The notes: a model not told the origin generated them from the sequence alone. 64,000 nucleotides of DNA from Gonocerus acuteangulatus (GCA_946811695.1 OX328125.1:103202176-103266175); one strand, 5' to 3'; positions 36,961-49,178 are shown, counted from the first letter of the stretch. Numbers and translations: made by a program.

Positions 36961-37639
36961 TTTAGCGCGTAGAGTAAAATCATGGGACTTTGCATTTCTA
37001 GAGAGATCATTGTAAAAAAAACTTTTCCTGCTCAGAACATCATCTGGATTAAAGTTAAAGTAGTCCAATTTACTACCAAAACAAGCATCTTCTAATCCTA
37101 CAAGGTTGCTCTTTATTTATCTTTATGGTGTTAAAATAAGGAATTTTTTAACATGGGATTTAAAATAAAACGACAGGAATTTTTGCGTTACCTGGTACAT
37201 TTATTTTACCAATTTAGTCAAAAAAATTCAAGAGACAAATTCAAAACTACTGAAAATTTTGCCACATCTAACAAACTAACTTTCTAACAATTAGCATATT
37301 TATGACGTAAAGTTGTCATTGTAAAGGTAAGGCGACAGCAAATAGCGCCTTCGAAAGATCAAAACAAAACATTAGTAACATGAGAATGTGCTAAGATGAT
37401 GCAGTTCCTGTGAAATGGGCGTTTTGTTCCTGCACACCACAGTTTTTAATTAGTTGTTTTTTTCTATTGCATTTAACAGTAAAATAAACATTTTAGAAAA
37501 AGAAAATTGTTAAATTAGAAACATATTTGTAATAGTGTTTTCCTAGAGCAACAGTATTAAATCTAGGCGTCTAAAATCTTGTTTTTCTCTGAGTTTTAAT
37601 TTTATCAGTTTCATGAAGTATCAAAATAAAATATTGAGC

Positions 37640-38696
37640 TTTCCAAATGACCCAAGAGATAATAACGGAAACGCGCTATGATCTCGCAGGTTCTGCAGAT
37701 CTGTTTCTTGTGCAGTTTTCACAAAATATTCAAAACTTTCTAAATGAAACTATGAATAATAAAGTTATGGAAATTTTCGCCTTCCTAAAAGATCGGTATA
37801 TAGACTTTAAACAAGATTTTGACTCAGTTCCGCGGTTGAAATTATGGTATAAGTTGCATGATCTAGGTTTAGGCCCAAAAATAATAAGGCTGTTGAAACA
37901 GTTGTACGAGAACACTAATTTACAAATAGTTTTAAAAGGCGAATGTTCCAAAAATATAAAAGCTACGAAAGGAGTAATGCAAGGAGAGCTCTTAAGTCCA
38001 TATTTATTTTCATTATTTTTACATGATGTTAATAGCTTTTTCAATAGCCAAGGTGCTTCAGGCATTACCTTTGATGGCTACAACGAAGTATTGTTACTTC
38101 TATATGCAGATGAACTGATAATTCTCTCTGACAACCCAGTCGATTTGAACTCAAAGTTAAGGATTCTGGAAAAATACTGTGCAAAAAATGATCTCATTGT
38201 CAACTCTCTTAAGTCGAAGATCATGCACTTCCATAGAGGGAGACTGCGCAATCACCCAATTAAATTTTATTAAAGTGGTGCTGAGATCAGTCAAGTGGAG
38301 GGGTTTGTATATCTGGGAGTAAAATTCACAACCTCTGGATTATTTTTAGATTCTACTAACTATGCTATTTCAAAATTTAAATCGGCATGTGGCTCGGCAT
38401 TTAAAAATTTAATTAGAGCGAAATCCAATCACTGGCACACAACCCAGAACACTTCCCAAGCACTGGCTAAATCAGGTTTACTCTATGGAGCTGAAATGTG
38501 GAGTTTAAGATACCTAGATCAAATAGAACGAGCAGAAACCAATTTCTACAAAAGACTACTTGACCTTATCAAAACAACTCCTAATCACACTTATGCAAGT
38601 ACCCAGGTCACCAAAGGTGGTGTGTCTTGGATGGTAAAACTCGTCAGAATGGAGAGCGACAGGCTACCCCGGCTCTGCTATACTCGATCAAGGTAA
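37640..38696 (+). pseudogene. Non-LTR retrotransposon RT remnant
   Basis: The reverse transcriptase reads FKQDFDSVPRLKLWYKL, KGVMQGELLSPYLFSLFL and LLLYADELIIL. The catalytic YADD is YADE here. A stop at 38271-38273 precedes VEGFVYLGVKFTTSG and a thumb-like region (YGAEMWSLRYLDQIERAE). The endonuclease is absent. The start of the fragment abuts a piece of the aacggaaacgcgctatg repeat, so the unit is chimeric. Confidence 0.75.
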
Positions 38697-38699
38697 TTA

Positions 38700-39292
38700 C
38701 TCGACCAAGAATCCTGAAATAAATCTAAGTACAACTTAGTATCCGAAATTAAATAATTTTTTGACGGCGATTTTCATAATATCTGGCTAACCCAAAATTC
38801 AAATATTAGGTACTGAGCACAATCTAAAGGCGATAATAATTAAATATAAAGACAACCTAGTAAAAAATTATTTTTCGAAACAACGTAAGTCAAACTTCAG
38901 TTGTTTCTATAAAACCTTTCAATAGTTCCCGGTGTTCCTCAAAACTATTTACTACTAGACTTACCATTTTCCATTCTCAAAATAATTATCCAACTCAGAA
39001 CATCCAGAAAACATGCCATCAGATTCTCCTCCAAGTCCATCAAATACACTATCAACCCCAGACTCTTGTGGACTTTATGAAATAATACAGCTGAAGAAAC
39101 CATATACCATATCTTCCTCTACTCTCCTGTCTATAGGCATCAATTATTCCACCCACTGAAGAGAATACATTTCTTTCAATTCTAAATAGTAATGACAAAG
39201 AAACGTTTGTGAGATTTGCCAGCTTTATTTTGAAGGTAATACAATTAAAGTCAGAAATACTTAATGATTAATATGTAAATAAAAAATAATAT
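38700..39292. other. Unassigned AT-rich sequence
   Basis: No frame, terminal repeat or RNA gene could be supported. Confidence 0.4.
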
Positions 39293-39305
39293 ACTAATAA
39301 CGAAG

Positions 39306-39492
39306 AGGGGTCTCCCGTGGTCTAGTGGCTAGCCCGCTGGATTCATAAGCGGGAGATGGTGGGTTCGATCCCCACCGGCGGCAGGAATTTTCTCATCTCA
39401 GGGCTCGCTGAGAAAATTCCTGCCTGCACCGTGGAGGCCGGCGCTAATGGCCAAGATTTTTCGATGCGCCGTGAAAAAAAAAACAAAAATAA
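39306..39492 (+). mobile_element. tRNA-derived SINE (family 2) with 13-bp target duplication
   Basis: The head contains box A TGGTCTAGTGGCTAGC and box B GGTTCGATCCCC. The body has ctcatctcagggctcgctga and an A-rich tail. The exact duplication ACTAATAACGAAG flanks it (39293-39305 and 39493-39505). A sister copy lies at 61935-62116. Confidence 0.8.
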
Positions 39493-39894
39493 ACTAATAA
39501 CGAAGTATAATAAATAAATAACTATCATTATAACTATTATAATAGCTCAATATTTATTGAATTTAAGTAAGAGCTAAGTATAAATATATATTTTATATAA
39601 GAAATGCTATGAGTTGTAGCTCCTGCGAATCAGGCTTTTCTAGAGTATATGCGGCTGAGGCAAAACGGCTTGAAGAATGTCAGGACCAGCCTCCACCCAA
39701 TCTCAAGCGATTCTTCTTTCCTCTCATTCCGAGGAACTGTCTGATCCCATATGGAAATTTCGGAATTCACCGTACACACTGATCTTAAGTCATATTTGCA
39801 AATATATGCAAATTAAAGCGGGATTACAGGCACATACATGTTCCAGTTGAACATAAAAGTCCTTCGTAAATTTGCCAAGGTGCTTGGACACTGA

Positions 39895-40335
39895 TGAGCC
39901 TTCAGCACTGGTGCGGGGTGACGCTCTTCCCACGCTACTCCCGCACTGGTGTAGGCTGACAAAGACACCCTCCCCACGCTACTCTAGCACTGGGGCGGGC
40001 TGACAAAGACGCTCACACCACGCTAATCCCGCACTGGTGTGGGCTGACAAAGACGCTTGCATCACGCTAACCCCGCTCTGGTGTGGGCTGACGAAGACGC
40101 TCGCACCACGCTAATCCCGCACTGGTGTGGGCTGACAAAGACGCTCGCACCACGCTACTCTACCACTGGTGTAGGCTGACAAAGACGCTCACACCACGCT
40201 ACTCTAGCACTGTTGCAGGCTGAACAAGACGCTCGCACCACGCTACTCTAGCACTGGTGCGGGCTGACAAAGACGCTCGCACCACGCTAATCCCGCACTG
40301 GTGTGGGCTGACAAAGACGCTCTCGCCACATTTAC
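39895..40335 (+). repeat. GC-rich minisatellite, about 44-bp unit, about ten copies
   Basis: The unit reads gcactggtgtgggctgac, aaagacgctcgcacc, acgctaatcccg. It is GC-rich in AT-rich surroundings and is followed by a GC-rich block with gccgggcaggtgccgggtgg (to about 40450). Confidence 0.8.
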
Positions 40336-40479
40336 CGGCCGGGAGTTTTGCCGGCCCATGAGTGCTTTCTCATTCACTCCCATGTACTTATGTTGCCATA
40401 CGGCGCCGGGCAGGTGCCGGGTGGTAATTTTGTCGGGCCGGATGGGCTTACCCTAAGGGATCTATTTAAGAGTTGATAA

Positions 40480-41050
40480 ATCTTCTAGAAAAACAGTTAT
40501 GCAATTTTCGATAGAGTTAGCTTACTCGGAGAATTCGGAGCTTAAAATTCGATATTGTCTGTTTCATTATTTTTAACGGTATTTGAAACAGTTATTAATT
40601 GGTTGTTGTTTTTAGTCGTTTTTTTTTTTTTTGTTTTCATTAAACCACGACAAATAAATGAGAAGCGTGTTTGTTATTCTTGAAGTTGTTATAAGAACTC
40701 GGGGAAGGGAGCAAGTAATTTCCGCTTGTCTACTGCTAGTTCCCTGTATATTGTGGGGCGTAAATCTCGCTTTTCATCATTTTCGTGTTTTTGCAGGGAG
40801 TGTTTAAATTTTTCACAAAATTTCAAAGCAAAGCATTAACTTTTTCTTTTCCAAGTTTTCCAATATACACTAACTATGAGAACAGAATCGTGCTAAGATG
40901 GCGCAGTTCGCGTTTTCATATATATATATTCATTAATAAGATTTATTTATTTTTGATATTCCATTAAATTTCTATTAATTGCTGTAAAATGGGGTCATAT
41001 TCGTACAGTGTGGTGAAATTGGTACAAACCTATACTGCTTATGCAAAGCA
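40480..41050. repeat. Dispersed repeat fragments, including one related to the 139-bp satellite
   Basis: 40870-40915 resembles the gaacggaaccgcgct end. 40980-41045 is a diverged inverse of part of the satellite unit at 47650-48345 (compare gtaaaatggggtcat with its complement). Confidence 0.45.
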
Positions 41051-41119
41051 AACTTGGAATAGTTGGGATTCGGCTAAAAAAAACCTCAATACGATTTTTG
41101 TAAATAAATCTATATTCAG

Positions 41120-41153
41120 GACGTTTCGGCTACTCTTTGGTAGCCTTCGTCAG
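41120..41153 (-). ncRNA. Hammerhead-core-like motif in left Penelope arm
   Basis: On the minus strand: CTGACGA, stem GGCTACC with GTAGCC, GAAACGTC. Mirror copy of the motif at 42873-42906. Confidence 0.45.
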
Positions 41154-41488
41154 CTAAAATGACAAGAAAAGAAAAAAAAAACAGAAATTAATATAAAGAA
41201 AAAAAGTTTATAAGTAAGATAAGTGACAGGTCTATAAATACTATTCAACTTATTGTAAAAGAACAATTTGTTATTAAATTATTAGAACAATTGAGGTATT
41301 AATAAACGGATAAATTGATCATTAGTGTATATCTAGAAATTAGTTCTAGAAAATCAATAGAAACATAAAAAAAAAACATTTTATTGAGGTTTATACAAGT
41401 AAATAGGTGCTAATAATAATATTAATTAATTTTTAACAAAGAAATAAGATGCTACATACCAATGAAAGTGCCGGGAGGCAGGATCCTA

Positions 41489-42359
41489 CCACCCTAGGTT
41501 ACAATTCACTATCGAAACAGAACAGAACAGACAGCTCCCATACTTGGACATCTTACTAATTAGACAGACTGACGGTACTATTATCACAGATTGGTACATC
41601 AAACCCACATATTCGGGACGGTTACTTAATTTTCACTCATCCCATCCTTACCATCTCAAAATTGACGTAGCCAGAAATCTCCTTCGCCGAGTCTTCTCCT
41701 TATCCCATGCATCGTTCCACGATAAAAATATAAATATAGCCTCAGATATATTGGCACGCAACCAATTCCCCCCCCCAACCTCATAAAATCCCTTGTTAAA
41801 AAAGTAAAATCCCAACCTTCCAACACTGTTTCTCCCAATTCTTCCCTAACTCCCAGTTCCCGAATGTTCCGATCCCTGCCATTTACACCTGGACTGACTG
41901 AAAAACTTACGAAGACGACTAAAAAACCCAACCCATCCCTAAATTTTGTTTTGAAAACCATTAACAAAATCAAAACCCAATAACAAACATAAAGATCCCA
42001 TCCCTTTTGACCAAACCACCCGCTGTGTTTACCAAGTCCCTTGCCAAACCCCTTCCTGTAATGGTGTATACATAGGACAAACCATAAATGACATTCGCTC
42101 GCGTCTTACACAACATAAACGAACCATCACTAACAAAGAAATAGATAAATCTGCACTTGCTAAACACGCCATTACTCAAAAACACACTTTTAACTTCGAC
42201 GACACAAAAATTCTTTCTACAGAACGAAACAAACAAAGACTAGAGATCTCTGAATGTGTACACATAAACCACAACAATATAAACTACAAAACAGACAAAC
42301 AAGGCATTTCTCCTATTTACGCTAATATTTATCACAAACTCTCCCGACCTCCCACCTAG
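41489..42359 (+). pseudogene. Penelope-like protein C-terminus with GIY-YIG endonuclease
   Basis: It reads LQFTIETEQNRQLPYLDILL after the left arm, as in the end of Penelope-type reverse transcriptases, then changes frame in a C-run near 41770. The GIY-YIG nuclease follows: CVYQVPC...CNGVYIGQTINDIRSRL, then AKHAITQKHTF and the stop at 42357-42359. The YIG motif and the following Arg are intact. The nuclease would nick target DNA for reverse transcription. Missing upstream domains and frame breaks show that this copy is dead. Confidence 0.82.
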
Positions 42360-42872
42360 TATTTTCCCTTGCTGCTTTTGTATCCTTCCATTAACACCTT
42401 TTTCCCCTTTCCTGTCATAAAAGGCTTTTGATCCCTACCGACCTCCTCCCACTACCTGGTTTGTTTTCAGTTGCATATACCCTAGAAGATCCCAGTTTTC
42501 TTATATACTTCCACTATGGTTACTTAAGTGTTAACTTTGGTCTTCCTCTGCCTCCCGGCACTTTCATTGGTATGTAGTATCTTATTTCTATGTTAAAAAT
42601 TAATTAATATTATTATTAGCACCTATTTACTTGTATAAACCTCAATAAAATGTTTGTTTTTTTTTATGTTTCTATTGATTTTCTAGAGCTAATTTCTAGA
42701 TATACACTAATGTTCACTTTACCCGTTTATTAATACCTTAATTGTTCTAATAATTTAATAACAAATTGTTCTTTTACAATAAGTTGAATTGTATTTATAG
42801 ACCTGTCATTTATCTTACTTATAAACTTTTTTTCTTTGTATTAATTTCTGTTTTTTTCTTTTCTTGTCATAG

Positions 42873-42906
42873 CTGACGAAGGCTACCAAAGAGTAGCCGA
42901 AACGTC
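42873..42906 (+). ncRNA. Hammerhead-core-like motif in right Penelope arm
   Basis: CTGACGA, stem GGCTACC with GTAGCC across a small loop, then GAAACGTC. Hammerhead ribozymes are known in Penelope-like terminal repeats, which supports the reading. Confidence 0.5.
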
Positions 42907-43029
42907 CTGAATATAGATTTTTTTTTACAAAAATCGTATTGAGGTTTTTTTTTAGCCGAATCCCAACTATTCCATGTTTGCATATCACGAACAGAAAAAT
43001 ATATAGGCAGAGATGGGCATAATTTTATT

Positions 43030-43430
43030 TATAAACTAGCTGAATACCCGTGCTTCGTCACGGCAGATACGTAGTTATTTTATTGCGTCAAATAATGTTT
43101 CATTAAAATTACGTTACTATACAATTCTGTGCAGTTTATTACAGCACGGTTCCCGTCATACTATATTTTATTCAATGGGCGTTAAAATTTAAAAGTTTAT
43201 GTTTCCAAGAAGTCATATGGTAACACCCAATGTATTTACGAGTCTTACCAAGGTTATAGCCGAGGAGGCTGTGCAAGGGTTCCGGATATTATTACCTCAC
43301 CTGGAAAACCTAAGGATATGCCGGTTTGACCGAGACTGACCCGGTATTTTACAATTGTTTCGGTGTCCCGCCCAGTTTTATCAATGTCCTGGAAAAGGCT
43401 GTAAGATGTAAAAAGTAATGAATTCATGTT
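43030..43430 (+). repeat. Dispersed repeat starting agctgaatacccgtgcttc
   Basis: The same start is seen at 35938 and, partly, at 62960. The region includes tgtgcaagggttccggatat, also seen near 63580. Confidence 0.5.
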
Positions 43431-43439
43431 TATAAGAAT

Positions 43440-43580
43440 CTTTTAGCGCGGTTCCTCCCTCCCCCATAGGCAGGAACCCCGCTTATAAGGTTGATACATT
43501 GAAACAATCCGGAAGTGCCGACTAGAAAATTTCGCGTTTCAGAACCCCTAGAGACCGAAAATGATGGTGGTTCAAATTTG

Positions 43581-43648
<68 letters not shown>

Positions 43649-43830
43649 TATATATTTATTTATATATATATTTGTCTGTTCGCTCTGTAGGTCGAAGACG
43701 AATGGTCCGATTTTGATGAAATTTGGTACAAAAATCTTTCGTCTAATTTGAAAGGTCAAGTTCGTTAACCAGCAGAATCCGTCCACTGGAAGATGGCGTT
43801 TGGGGCGAAATTCGCGCAAAAAAAAATCGT
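43440..43830 (+). repeat. Dispersed repeat with TA tract (pair of 33150-33600)
   Basis: Same sequence order as 33150-33600, with a TA tract at 43581-43672. Open frames through the tract are artefacts. Confidence 0.7.
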
Positions 43831-43849
43831 AACGCTTACGTTTTTGAGT

Positions 43850-46230
43850 TCATAAGCTTGTAAGACTCGTTTTATAGGCTTCTTGGGATAGCAAAACGAA
43901 TGAAACCATTTTCAAGGCGATAGCTTTAACCGATTTTGAGAAAATTGGAAAAATAATTTTTGAATACCGTTTTTGTTTTGGGTACTTAGAATCATGGGAT
44001 TCAGTTGAAACATTTTCTGCATGTTTTACTTTCATTAAAACTAATATGTTGAAATTTTTGTTAAGTTTGGAGTGAAGGAAGGGTTAGAATAAAATATTTT
44101 ATTAACAGACATAAAAAATTTTGGTAACTTTGTATGCTTTCCTTAATATCTCGAAAAAGGTTGAGAATCTTGGTAAACGGAAAGTTACCATTAGAAAGCT
44201 TACTAAATGGTCGACAAAAATGGTTCTGATAAAAGTTTTGATTAGGCGATGTCAATCGGAGAAATAAGTGCTTAACGCTTTAAAGTAATTGATTTCGCTT
44301 ATTCGAACTGTTCTTTTTGTCTTTGATTTTGGTACTTAGAATTATGGGATTCAGTTGAAACATTTTCTGCATTTTCAAATTTCATCATTACTAATATGTT
44401 GAAATTTTGGTTACGTTTGGAGTAAAGGAAGGGTTTTAACAGAATATTTTATTAACAGACATGAAAAGTTTTGGGAACTTCGTATACATTCATTAATATC
44501 TCGAAAACGGTTTGGAAATCGTGGAAAGTGAAATTTAACAGTTCGAAAGCTTGCTAAATTTTCTACAAAAAATGTTTTGAAGGAATTTTTGATGGGATGT
44601 TCATATTAGGAGATATAAGCGCTCAAAACTTAGTTAGTTGTTTTCGTTTATATAAACGGATCTATTTGTGTGCTTCCCGCAGTCTTTTTTTCACTGCTCG
44701 TTATTTTTGAAATTGTTTATGTCAAATGTATTTGTCAATAAAACAGGATACGTATAAGTAGAAACAATATTTTGTTTTTACGGAATCTTGGGATTCTCAG
44801 ATGCCGTATGAATATCTATTAGGCCCCCTCCGTATATTTTCCTTAATATCTCGAAAACGGTTGAGAATCTAGGTAAGTGGAAGGTTACCATTAGAAAGCT
44901 TACTAAATGCTCCACAAAAAAGATTGTGAAGAATTTTTTGATGAAGCGATGTCAATCGGAGAAATAAGTGCATAAAACTTTCGTTTATTTGAACAGTTCT
45001 TTTTGCCTGTTTTTATTTCTTGTTATTTTATTATTGCTTCTAGTAGGAGTAAAACAAGATAAGAAAATGGAAAAGAGATTTATAATTTTTAACGAAAGAT
45101 CAAAACAAACTAATAATTGTATCTACTCCTCTTTTTTTGTCTCTGTTTACCTTCGTTTTTAATTGTTTTTTGTTTTTCTCGGTTTGCCTTAGTTTTTAAT
45201 TGATTGCTGTTATTTTGATTGCATTTGTTTCAATAAAACATGATAAGTAATTGAAAAGCGTGTTTGTATTTTGAATTGACTTTGAGAGTCTTGCTTTAGA
45301 TTGAGGAATTTCCGCTTCTAACCTGTGGGTGTTAGCAATTTTCATAAAATAAAACAAAAACATTTTAGTTCTATTTTAAGTTACGGATGACACCGGATAC
45401 GTCTTAAGATGACGCATTTCCTGCTGAAAGATAATGTGAAAGAGAGAGAACACTGTGTAGGGTTAGACACCTGCCCGAACGAGCTACCAGGCAGGTAGGC
45501 TTTTATTGGACTTCATAAATCAAGAGTTGACAGATATTTTACCTGTAGTAAGTCATGCAGCCAAATGCTATAGTAGAAATATAATTATATTTTGTGGTTG
45601 TATGTGGCATAGCACATTAAAATATAACACTACGTTCAAATTTTCTTGTACAATTTTATTTTGTTTAATTGCATTTAACAGTAAAATGAGTAGGTAAGTG
45701 TTTTTAATTGCATTTAACACTAAAATGGATAGGTTAGTAAAGCAAGTTAAGTCAATTAGAAACATATTCCTAGTAGAGTCTTCGTAGAGCGAAACTTGGG
45801 ACGGCGGAAAGAGTAATTTCCGCTTAGAATAGTTTCTTGTGCCTTGCCGACAATCTTGCTTTTCTTTGGAATATGTGTTTACAATAAGAATGATCTAAAC
45901 AAAGTAATTACTGTTTGTATGTGAATGGAACCGCGCTAAGATGATGCAGTTCCTGCGAGTCGGACTTTTTTTTTAAATCGGTTACTTTTCTACAATCAAC
46001 ATTTTTACTACTGCTCACAGTGTCAAAGAAATGAGAAGTAATCTAACTGTAAAACGCTGGAACTACCTGCACAGCGCTGCCAGCTGCCAGACACTACTAT
46101 TTGGCTGAGAGATTGTTTTAAGAAAATCAAGTAGCAAAAAAAGTTCCGTTCTTATTTTTAAGGTTTGGGTAGACTAACAGTTTAGGATTCCCCCTTCCCG
46201 TCAGTTGCTAGGCTTAAAACTCACCAACCA
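43850..46230. repeat. Cluster of degenerate copies of the atctcgaaaacggttg / gaacggaaccgcgct family
   Basis: The words gcgatgtcaatcggagaaat and taagcgctcaaaact or similar recur at about 44240, 44610 and 44950, with family ends at about 45400 and 45925-45965. I find no coding frame. Confidence 0.45.
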
Positions 46231-46370
46231 TTTTGCTTATAATTTGTACTCTTTTTATCCCCCCCCCCCTGGTATGCCCATCCCATATTAATGTGTCCCG
46301 GTTTAACTCTCCAAAAATATGGCAAGCCTATCTGACGGGGACAGGCAGAAAAGAAACGCAATTAAAACTC

Positions 46371-46727
46371 TATGAGGGACAGTTAATTTCTAGTAATTCA
46401 AGGTCGGCCATCATAGTTGATATTAACCTCAATTAGAAATAAAACTATGAGATAGATAATGTAAGGTAACAGCTGTTCTTTATCGTCCTAGCAACGCAGG
46501 CTGCCTAGGCTTGCCTTCTCTAACCAACTCAAACTTTAAGCCCCCCTAAAAATGCTTAAAAATACGAATATCAAAAAATCCTTTCTTAGCGAGCGCCTAC
46601 GTTATATAGGGAGTGTCCATGCAAAATTTCAAAATTTTCTGTCGAGCGGTTTGGGCTGGGCTTGATAGATGAGTGAGTGAGTGAGTGAGTGAGTGAGTGA
46701 GTGGTATTTGACAAATATATAGTAGAT
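46371..46727 (+). repeat. Dispersed repeat (copy 2 of a pair with 31702-32070)
   Basis: Same order of words as copy 1, ending in an expanded gtgagtgagtgag tract (46675-46702). Confidence 0.65.
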
Positions 46728-47580
46728 AAAAATACGAATTTATTTGTACTTCATATATTTATAAATACGAATATAAATAAATTCGTATTCATAAGTGTGA
46801 ATTCGAATTTATTTGTATTCTCTCTTAAATATAAAAATACAAATGAAATTTTATTCGCAAATATTCCTGTGAATACAAATAAATTCACAGAAATAATCAC
46901 AAAAAATGTGAATATTCACAAAAAATCAAGTGATTACAAAAAAATTCGCACTAAAATTTATTAATACAAATTTATTCACATTATAATTTGTGAATACAAA
47001 TTTATTCACAATAAAATTCGCAAGTAAATTATTCGTATTAAGGATAAGATGATATTAGGAAAGTTATTGAAGGCGATTTTTTTGCGCGGCTGGTGGTGCT
47101 GCGGCGGGCTCGGGAAAAAAAATGAATCTAGGCGGCTGATAACCTAGACGTTAAGCACCTTAAAAAATTTGAATATTATCTGATCGTCAATTTGAATAAA
47201 TTCATAATTTATTTGCGAATTTGTTGTGAATAAATTTGCAATCACAAATTTTAATGTGAATAAATTTGTATTCATATATTTTAATGTGAATAAATTTGTA
47301 ATCTCTTGATTATTTGTGAATAAATTTGTAATCTCTTGATTATTTGTGAATATTCACATTTTTTGTGATTACTTACAAATTTTTCTGTGAATTTATTTAT
47401 ATTCGCAGGACAATTTGTGAATAAAATTGTATTTGTATTTTTATATTTAATATACGTGAATAAATTCTTATTCACACTTATGAATACGAATTTATTTATA
47501 TTCGTATTTAAAAATATATGAAGTACGAATAAATTCGTATTTTTATTTATAAATATAATTATGCCCATCTCCGTATATAG
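46728..47580. mobile_element. AT-rich foldback element built from gaatacaaatttattc repeats
   Basis: The left arm (46728-47040) and right arm (47190-47575) are inverted and composed of short variants of tgaatacaaatttattcaca. They enclose a GC-rich centre (gcgcggctggtggtgctgcg, about 47083). The right end attatgcccatctc also occurs at 43012-43030 as a loose terminus. Confidence 0.6.
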
Positions 47581-47649
47581 GACAAATATATTTGTCTGTT
47601 CGCACTCTTTGGGCAAAGTTTGACCCTTTTGTTATCAGTTAAATGAAAA

Positions 47650-48345
47650 TATTCTGGCAGCATAGGTTCTTATCAATTTCATCACACTGTACTAATGTGA
47701 CCCAATTTTACGGTACTTCACTGGAAGCGTAAATCCATCCTGTATGTTGATAATACATGATTCATTCAATAGGACTATCTATTGTAAATATTCCAACAGC
47801 ATAGGTTCTTATCAATTTCATCACACTGTACTAATGTGACCCAATTTTACGGTACTTCACTGGAAGCGTAAATCCATCCTGTATGTTGATAATACATGAT
47901 TCATTCAATAGGACTATCTATTGTAAATATTCCAACAGCATAGGTTCTTATCAATTTCATCACACTGTACTAATGTGACCCAATTTTACGGTACTTCACT
48001 GGAAGCGTAAATCCATCCTGTATGTTGATAATACATGATTCATTCAATAGGACTATCTATTGTAAATATTCCAACAGCATAGGTTCTTATCAATTTCATC
48101 ACACTGTACTAATGTGACCCAATTTTACGGTACTTCACTGGAAGCGTAAATCCATCCTGTATGTTGATAATACATGATTCATTCAATAGGACTATCTATT
48201 GTAAATATTCTAACAGCATAGGTTCTTATCAATTTCATCACACTGTACTAATGTGACCCAATTTTACGGTACTTCACTGGAAGCGTAAATCCATCCTGTA
48301 TGTTGATAATACATGCCCCATTCAATAGGACTATCTATTGTAAAT
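47650..48345 (+). repeat. 139-bp satellite, five near-identical copies
   Basis: agcataggttcttatcaatt recurs every 139 bp (47659, 47798, 47937 and onward). The copies differ by very few bases, so the array is young. A diverged inverted piece lies at 40980-41045. Confidence 0.88.
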
Positions 48346-48885
48346 ATTTTATGCTTCAATGTCAATGAATTCAAAATTGCATTCAAGTAAATGAAAAAAG
48401 TATGAAGGAAAACACCGAGCCGATATTTTGTTTACTCTTTTCAGAGGCAATAAAGCATTTTATGAATTCTTAAAATAAATCTGATGAATATGGTAAATAT
48501 TTTAGTAAGATAATGTTTACAAACGTCAAAAGCTAATAGAAGTTGTCTATTATGTAAACTAAAGCTCAAACTAAAAACAAACAGTAACCTAATAGAAACT
48601 TTATACAACAGTTGAAACTAATATTCTCCTGTTTACGATTGATTCCGTCCAACTAATAAATTATGATAGGGTGAAAACCCACGAAACTAGATAGTCAAGA
48701 GAATCAATATTCAATAGGTATTCGACTTGTTTTGTTCATTTGGTTGTCAGTTGCAAGAGGCAAAGGTGTATCAAAGGTTGGTGTATTCGAGTCAGCTTCT
48801 TTTGAAACATTTTGTCTGCATTGACAAACTAAATTCTTGTTAATATTTACAGGTGGATATTTTGAAATTTAAATAATTATTAAGA
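48346..48885. other. Unassigned AT-rich sequence
   Basis: No frame, splice-bounded exon or repeat boundary could be supported. Confidence 0.4.
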
Positions 48886-48886
48886 A

Positions 48887-49081
48887 GAAAGTGTTGATCG
48901 TCGGGGTTTCGGTTTATTTTATTTTTTTTTTTTTTTTGTATTCAATGAAACCACATTTTATAGTTAAAATGTATTTTATTAGCGCCCGTGGTGGCGCTAA
49001 TAAAATACATTTTAACTATAAAATGTAGTTGTATTGAATAAAAAAAAAAAATAGACCGAAACCCCGAAGATCAGCACTTTC
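48887..49081. repeat. 195-bp hairpin with a short spacer
   Basis: The arms beginning agaaagtgttgatcg and ending gatcagcactttct pair almost throughout, including the shared ggggtttcggt and aatgtattttatt. The loop lies at agcgcccgtggtggcgct (about 48981-48998). Confidence 0.8.
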
Positions 49082-49089
49082 TACTTCCC

Positions 49090-49178
49090 AACGGTCGTTT
49101 TTTTTTTTCAAACCAATCATTTTTTTTCGTTTTTTTTTTCAGTTCTTAAGATAGGATAAGATTAACACACATGTAATT

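Larger units (their letters stand above)
41056..42973 (+). mobile_element. Penelope-like element with 425-bp inverted terminal repeats
   Basis: The left arm 41056-41480 is an inverted copy of the right arm 42549-42973, starting ggaatagttgggattcggct. Between the arms lies the C-terminal part of a Penelope-type protein with a GIY-YIG endonuclease. Penelope-like elements typically carry such rearranged terminal repeats. Each arm holds a hammerhead-like motif. The bulk of the reverse transcriptase is missing. Confidence 0.82.

Noticed and set aside
39306..39380. tRNA gene
   Set aside because: Boxes A and B are present but the acceptor stem does not close. A 13-bp target duplication and an A-rich tail make it a SINE. 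The same reasoning applies to 7760-7834 and 61945-62020.
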